Assembly: GCF_030272615.1 (NCBI RefSeq)
Contig: NC_081408.1
Coordinates: 768,446,336-768,510,335 of the forward strand
DNA: 64,000 nucleotides
Source: Cryptomeria japonica
Taxonomy: Eukaryota; Streptophyta; Pinopsida; Cupressales; Cupressaceae
Reading direction: 5' to 3'
A program made the position numbers and the translations under genes. Below the pieces are notes generated by a model. That model was not told where the DNA came from. It saw only the letters and a program-made list of their open reading frames with translations, and ran no database searches. Shown here piece by piece: positions 58,772 to 64,000 of the stretch (its first letter is position 1; each line of letters starts with the position of its first letter).

Positions 58772-59698
58772 TTGGGGACCCCTGAGACTCCTCACCAAAT
58801 ACATTTGGTGTCTCTCTTAACTCCAGAGGAACAACCAAAATTTGTCGAATTCTTCCAAAAGCGTCAGATCAACTTCACATGGTCCTATGTAGACATGCCT
58901 GGCCTTGATCTAGATTTGGTCATGCATCACCTAATTGTAGCAAAAGGAGCTAAACCTGTCAAACAGAAGCTCCAAAAAATTCACCCTCGGATTGTTGTCC
59001 TTGTCAAAGAAGAACTTAAAAAGCTCTTAGATTTTGGTTTCATCAGACCAATTGATTATGTAGAGTGGATCTCCAATATAGTACCTATTGGTAAACCAAA
59101 TGGGGGCATTCATATCTGTACAAATTTCAGAGATCTAAACAAGACATGTCCTAAGGATGACTTCCCCCTACCAAAAATTGACATGATTGTCGACTTGACA
59201 ACAGGACATGCCATGCTTTCTCTTATGGATGGCTTTTCAGGGTACAACTAGATTAAGATTGCTCCAAAGGATCAACATAAAACTACTTTCACATGCCCAT
59301 GGGGAACATACTATTGGAATGTGATGCCATTTGGCCTAAAGAATGCAAGGGTGACATATCAAAGGGCCATGACCACCATCTTTCATGATATGATGCACAC
59401 CATAATGGAAGATTATGTGGATACTTTACTGGATAAATCATTAACAAGAGAAGGTCATCTTGCCATATTGGATAAAGTCTTTGACAGATTAGAACAATAT
59501 CATTTTCACCTCAATCTAAAGAAATGTGTCTTTGGAGTAACCTCGAGGAAGCTCCTAGGATACTTCGTCTCAAGAAAAGGCATTGAGGTAGATCCTACAA
59601 AAGTCAAGGCCATCATGGACATGCCACCTCCAAAGAACATTAGTCAGTTAAGGACATTACAAGGGTAGCTACAATCAATTCAAAGATTCATTACACAA
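58772..59698 (+). pseudogene. reverse transcriptase (T3)
   Basis: VDMPGLDLDLVMHHLIVAKG, KKLLDFGFIRPIDYVEWI, GGIHICTNFRDLN, DDFPLPKIDMIVDL and LMDGFSGYN, then a TAG replacing the expected Gln, FTCPWGTYYWNVMPFGLKNA, and EDYVDTLLDKS. The catalytic box is YVDT: the second Asp is Thr (59423-59425), which should abolish polymerase activity. The end reads FGVTSRKLLGYFVSRKGIEV, with a TAG after LRTLQG. Confidence 0.93.
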
Positions 59699-60283
59699 TT
59701 GGTTGATAAGTGTCATCCCTTCACCCATCTGCTACACAAGAATATCCATTTTCAATGGGATACTAGATGCCAGCAAGCATTCCAGATGCTCAAAGACTAC
59801 CTAATGAACACGTCATTGTTGATACCACCAGATCCAAGAAAACCTCTATTGCTATATATCTCAGTTACAAACACAACATTAGAAGTATTGCTAGCACATC
59901 ATAATGTAGAAGGGAAAGAATGTGCAGTATACTACATCTCTCACACACTGGTAGGCTATGAACTCAATTACACACCTATTGAGCGAGCTTGCTTAGAATT
60001 TATCTTGGCAGCCACCAAATTGAGACACTACATGTTAACGCATAAGGTACAACTCATTGAAAAGATTGATCCACTAAAATACCTACTCAACAAGGCAGCA
60101 TTGACAAGCCGCTTTGCCAAATGGGCTATGATTCTGAGTGAATTTAACATTGAGTGTGTGGACCATAAAGCTATCAAAGGCCAAGTTATTGTAGATCAGT
60201 TGGCTGATGCACCGCTCAAAGGTGACCATCCTCTTGTTTCTAACTTCCTGGATGAAGAGATCTTCATGATCATAGCTACACAA
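59699..60283 (+). pseudogene. RNase H (first domain) of T3
   Basis: HPFTHLLHKNIHFQWDTRCQ, then LLLYISVTNTTLEVLLAHHN, CAVYYISHTLVGYELNYTPI, then ERACLEFILAATKLRHYM and KYLLNKAALTSRFAKWAM. It is the Gypsy RNase H with open frame throughout, although the usual first Asp (YIS here for YxD-type motifs) is not evident. Confidence 0.88.
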
Positions 60284-60715
60284 CCCTGGAAGCTATATTT
60301 TGACCGTTCATACACTAGACATGGCTCAAGGGAAGGCATTCTATTTATCACACCTCAAGGTGATAGCATCCTGAAGTCCTACAAGCTCACTTTCCCATGT
60401 ACGAATAATATAGCAAAATATGAGGCCTTGATCACAAGACTCAGACTAGCCATACAATGGAAACTGAAAGAGCTACAAGTATATGGAGATTCTTAGCTGG
60501 TCATCCAACAAGTCACAAATGAATACCAGAACAAAGATGATAAGCTTGTGCCATACAAACAAATGGTGGATAGTTTCAAAGAATCATTTACAACTATCAC
60601 CTTTGAGCAAGTACCAAGAGATCAGAATCAAGTTGCTGACGCAATGGCTACAACTGCATCTCTCCCGAATCTTCCGCAAAATTCGACATGCTATGAGTTC
60701 TTGGTAGAATAGCTT
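60284..60715 (+). pseudogene. second, archaeal-type RNase H of T3
   Basis: WKLYFDRSYTRHGSREGILF (first Asp present, DRS for DGS), FPCTNNIAKYEALITRLRLA (the expected Glu of AEYEAL is Lys in the first position), LQVYGDS, then TAG for Gln, LVIQQVTNEYQNKDDKL and FEQVPRDQNQVADAMATTAS. The presence of this domain between RNase H and integrase places T3 in the Tat lineage. Confidence 0.9.
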
Positions 60716-62038
60716 TGGATCCCTGCTTATGATATCCCCGAATCTGAAATGATATGTTGCCTTATCAATTTTGACTCCCCATGGTACGGTGAGTTCTTCA
60801 CCTACCTACGTGATCACACACTTCCTCCTAACCAATCAAATAACCAACGCAAAACCTTCATCTACCAAACCGTTTGATACACCATCATTGCTGAAACCCT
60901 ATACCAACTCAGTCTTGATGGTACTCTCCTTCAATTTTTGGAACAAAATGAGATAACAAAAGCCTTGGAAGAGGTACATGAAGGAATTTGTGGGGCTCAC
61001 TCAAGCAGCCCTTCACTAGCAAAGAAAATCATGTGAGCAGGATACTATTGGCCCTCCATGGAGAAAGACTCCTACTTTTTTGTCAGAAAGTCAAAGAAGT
61101 GCCAAGTTCATGGAGATCTGATACATGCCCTGGCATGGGAATTACAACCAATCACAACACCATGGCCCTTTTGTCAATGGGGACTTGACCTTGTGGGTAA
61201 AGTCCATCCATCTTCATCCAATGACCATAAATTTATTATTACCGCCACATAATACTTCACAAAGTGGATCGAAGCCATTCCACTTACCCAAGTCACTGAC
61301 AAGTAGATCACCGCATTCATCCTTAATTACATCATCTGTCGGTATGGTGTACCCATGTCCATCATCACAGATAACAGACTGCCTTTTAAAAATCAAGATG
61401 GTTGTGAACTCTGTGAGAAATTTCATATCCAAGACCGCTTTTCCGCCCCATATTACCCACAAGGTAATGGTCAAGCCGAAGCATCGAACAAGAATATATT
61501 AAGGATCCTCAAGAAAACAATCAATAATGTTGGTCGTAAGTGGCACATGCGTTTGAATCCAACACTATGGGCATACAGAACTAGCATTTGAACCCTTACA
61601 AGCACAACCCCCTACTCATTGGTTTATGGAGCAAAATCCATCTTGCATATTAAGGTTGAAATACCATCTCTACAGGTTTCCTTGCACAATCTCATAGATG
61701 ATGAAGCATACCAAGTCTCACGTCTTCAAGACTTGGAATTGCTTGATGAAAGGCGACAAACTACCTACAACCACCTCAAAGTATATCAGCAACGCATGAG
61801 CAAAAGCTACAATCATCAGGTCAAACCTTGCACATTTGAGGTAGGTGATCTTGTTCTCAGGGAGAATCCTCACAATCAACCGAACAAAGAACACCAGGGC
61901 AAATTTGAATCCAATTGGTTGGGTCCATATGTTATCACTATCGTCTTTGGGTCTGGGGCATATCAGTTGGCAACTTCAGAAGGACAGCCACTAGGAGATC
62001 TGATAAACAACATGCACCTCAAATGGTTTCATACATAA
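60716..62038 (+). pseudogene. integrase with C-terminal domain (T3)
   Basis: The zinc-binding part has VHEGICGAH and KSKKCQVHG, where the first Cys of the CxxC pair is Ser. Core: WGLDLVGKVHPSSSNDHKFI (Asp 61187-61189), SIITDNRLPFKNQD (Asp 61370-61372) and GNGQAEASNK (Glu 61478-61480), so the DDE triad is complete. The C-terminal domain (61619-62038) reads FEVGDLVLRENPHN, then GKFESNWLGPYVIT and HLKWFHT. Stops: about six, including TAA after FIITAT. Confidence 0.93.
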
Positions 62039-64000
62039 GCTATGTAGAGCATCAAGCTCCTTCAAATATCAGAAAACACCAAAAACATTAAAAAAAAGTC
62101 TTGATCAAAATGCAAAAAAAATCAAGAAAATAATAAAGAAAAAATCATTCATCCAAATGGTGAAAGCAACTCTTGTGGCACCTTGAGTAAGTACTGTGGT
62201 AAAAACCTAGCAAACAGGCATTATTCATAAAGGCTATGGCTCCATTGTCTTTCAGACTTGTTGCGATCACATCCATTACATCCATTGCATCCATCCACCC
62301 ATCATTTATACCATGGCTTGTTATTGATCTACAATTAGGGTTATTTCTCGATGTGTCTTGCATCATGCTTTCACACTGCTAGCTAATTGGGGGAAAATGT
62401 TCTTAAAGCTACTGATGGGAGTGTATTCTTCATTACTTGTGATTCATTGAGTTGTTCATTCGACAATGTCTTGAAGAAAATACCAAAAACATTCACAACA
62501 GTCAAAAAATCCACAAAACATAACAAAAACATCAATCAACCAATCAAAAACATTGTAACATATATTGTTCCTTGTACATACACATCATAACAGACACAAA
62601 CATAAAATTTTGAGCTACTCAAACAATGATCACCTATCAAATCAACCAACCAATCAAAACATCTGCACACGATCGTCTTCACAAGGATGCATCCTTCCTG
62701 ACAAAACAAGACATGGTAACATTTTCTTTGACAAGAAAATTCAGTCTGGCTGATAAGTACTTGGTCATTTGTTATTTATTTATTTATTTATTTGTATAAG
62801 GTTCCTACGCTACTCCAGGATATCCACAAGTGATTAGAGTAGCTGGGATGGTTCCTAATATCTTTTTCTCTATTTGCTATATGTAGATTATTCCAAAGAA
62901 GTTTTGGGGCATGTACTGATGGTGTCTATGTGGGAAGTTCACTAAGCTACATGATCCTATGCAAAAATACATTCATAGATCACTATGTCTTACTGACTAC
63001 AGCATATACCTCGACCATTTGTACATGAACCAGAATGGAGGGTCACTTTCCTTGTCTGCAATGCTTGCTTACAGGTGAAATGCTCAAAACTTGGTTCCTG
63101 CTACCTTGGCCAAGATTGATACTACCATGCTCGATGATGAAAATTAAGCTCTGTGAATAAACTATGGATCATCATTTCATCTCATCTATATATATTACAT
63201 TCTCTTGCATTTCATACATTCATAATTCCATATAGTTGCATATCATTCATACATAGTAATGACAATGGATACTCTATTTTTCTCCTCCTAGGTCCTCCAT
63301 ACCTTCTATCTAACAGTGAATCCCCCCCTCACCCTCACCATCTTGATAATCAGCATCACATACCCTACATTGTGTCCCATCAACCCAATTGAGCCAGTTA
63401 CTCTATCTACATAGGTACATCAACTCACACACACCTAGACTATCAACAAATACTTTTTGATCAAGTATCTTCAGGTCTCAATAGGTAATCGATAATGGCA
63501 AACCTAGACTACAACAGACATTTCTCATAATGACTAGTCTCAACGGGGCTGCTATGATTCACCACAAATAACCTACAACACAACCACTATCAATCAATCA
63601 ACCAATCAAACACAATCAACACAGACAATTACATCAATTGTTTAAGTCTCAATGAGTATTTTGCCTCAGATACCTTTACTTCATAGGGCAATTACATCAA
63701 TTATCTAAGTCACAACAAGTCACTTTGATTCACTTAGAATTTATCCTGTCCAAGCGAACAACTGACATCAACTGTCATGCTTTGACTCAACCAGGGCAAT
63801 TTAATCGATTGCACGAGATTGTCCCCCCAATTTTGATCAATTGGAATTATCAATCAAAAGCACACACTACCTTTGCACCGTATCTCCTGCATGATCTAAG
63901 GGTACTCACTAGCTTGCCATTTCTCCGTATTCACTCCATTTTCTCCTATTCTTTCACCATTATTATTCATTTCTTCTATTCTACCTCCCCTCCATTTCTT
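62039..64000 (+). other. 3' region of T3, no gene recognised
   Basis: AT- and CA-rich. 63400-63830 has degenerate direct repeats of about 70 bp around GGCAATTACATCAATT and CTAAGTC. No polypurine tract with LTR and no PMD block was found. In T2 the antisense PMD gene ends about 1.8 kb past integrase, so an equivalent gene in T3 would begin near or beyond the window end. Confidence 0.55.

Larger units (their letters stand above)
50366..64000 (+). mobile_element. Tat-type Ty3/Gypsy element T3, 3' end beyond window
   Basis: LTR C, tRNA-Trp primer site, motif array, leader, pre-gag ORF, then gag-protease-G-patch-linker-RT-RNase H-archaeal RNase H-integrase in one frame from 54731 to 62038 (2436 codons) with about twenty in-frame stops and no frameshift. 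It is the same family as T1, and more complete. No TGTAGACAC sequence appears between 62038 and 64000, so the 3' LTR lies outside. Confidence 0.93.

Overview
The window is plant nuclear DNA made almost entirely of LTR retrotransposons in various states of decay. I see no intact cellular housekeeping gene. AT-rich sequence, 0.8-1.5 kb LTRs, nested insertions, a dual-RNase-H Ty3/Gypsy lineage (Tat) and Ty1/Copia elements point to a large-genome land plant. A gymnosperm is my guess, but species cannot be decided from this sequence.

Layout. (1) 1-1094: part of a Tat-family LTR (minus). (2) 1095-5099: 3' part of a Sirevirus-like Copia element (decayed env-like ORF, two polypurine tracts, 3' LTR). 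(3) 7378-15888: Tat element T1 (minus), truncated inside reverse transcriptase and carrying an internal 4.2-kb inversion. (4) 16325-17678: Copia solo LTR. (5) 18803-19175: a 373-bp TRIM with 159-bp LTRs and 5-bp target duplication. (6) 19326-26090: a 6.8-kb Copia element with target duplication GTTTT. (7) 26096-30910: AT-rich DNA with hairpin repeats. (8) 31182-50308: the 19-kb minus-strand Tat element T2, inserted in a microsatellite. It has leader, pre-gag ORF, gag, protease, G-patch, RT, RNase H, second RNase H (split by a Copia solo LTR) and integrase, then an antisense plant-mobile-domain (PMD) pseudogene. (9) 50366-64000: plus-strand Tat element T3, same family as T1, with 5' LTR, tRNA-Trp primer site, leader, pre-gag ORF and one 2.4-kilocodon gag-pol frame; its 3' LTR lies beyond the window.

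The most interesting signals are shared by the Tat copies and are not standard retroelement parts. First, a 127-codon ORF upstream of gag is conserved in T1, T2 and T3. Second, the leader carries an array of short TTAGCGC-centred repeats. In T2 a similar array, in the opposite orientation, also precedes the antisense PMD gene, so each transcription unit has an array in its own sense direction. Third, a G-patch-like segment follows the protease in all three copies. All protein calls come from reading motifs; no database search was run and identities are by eye.
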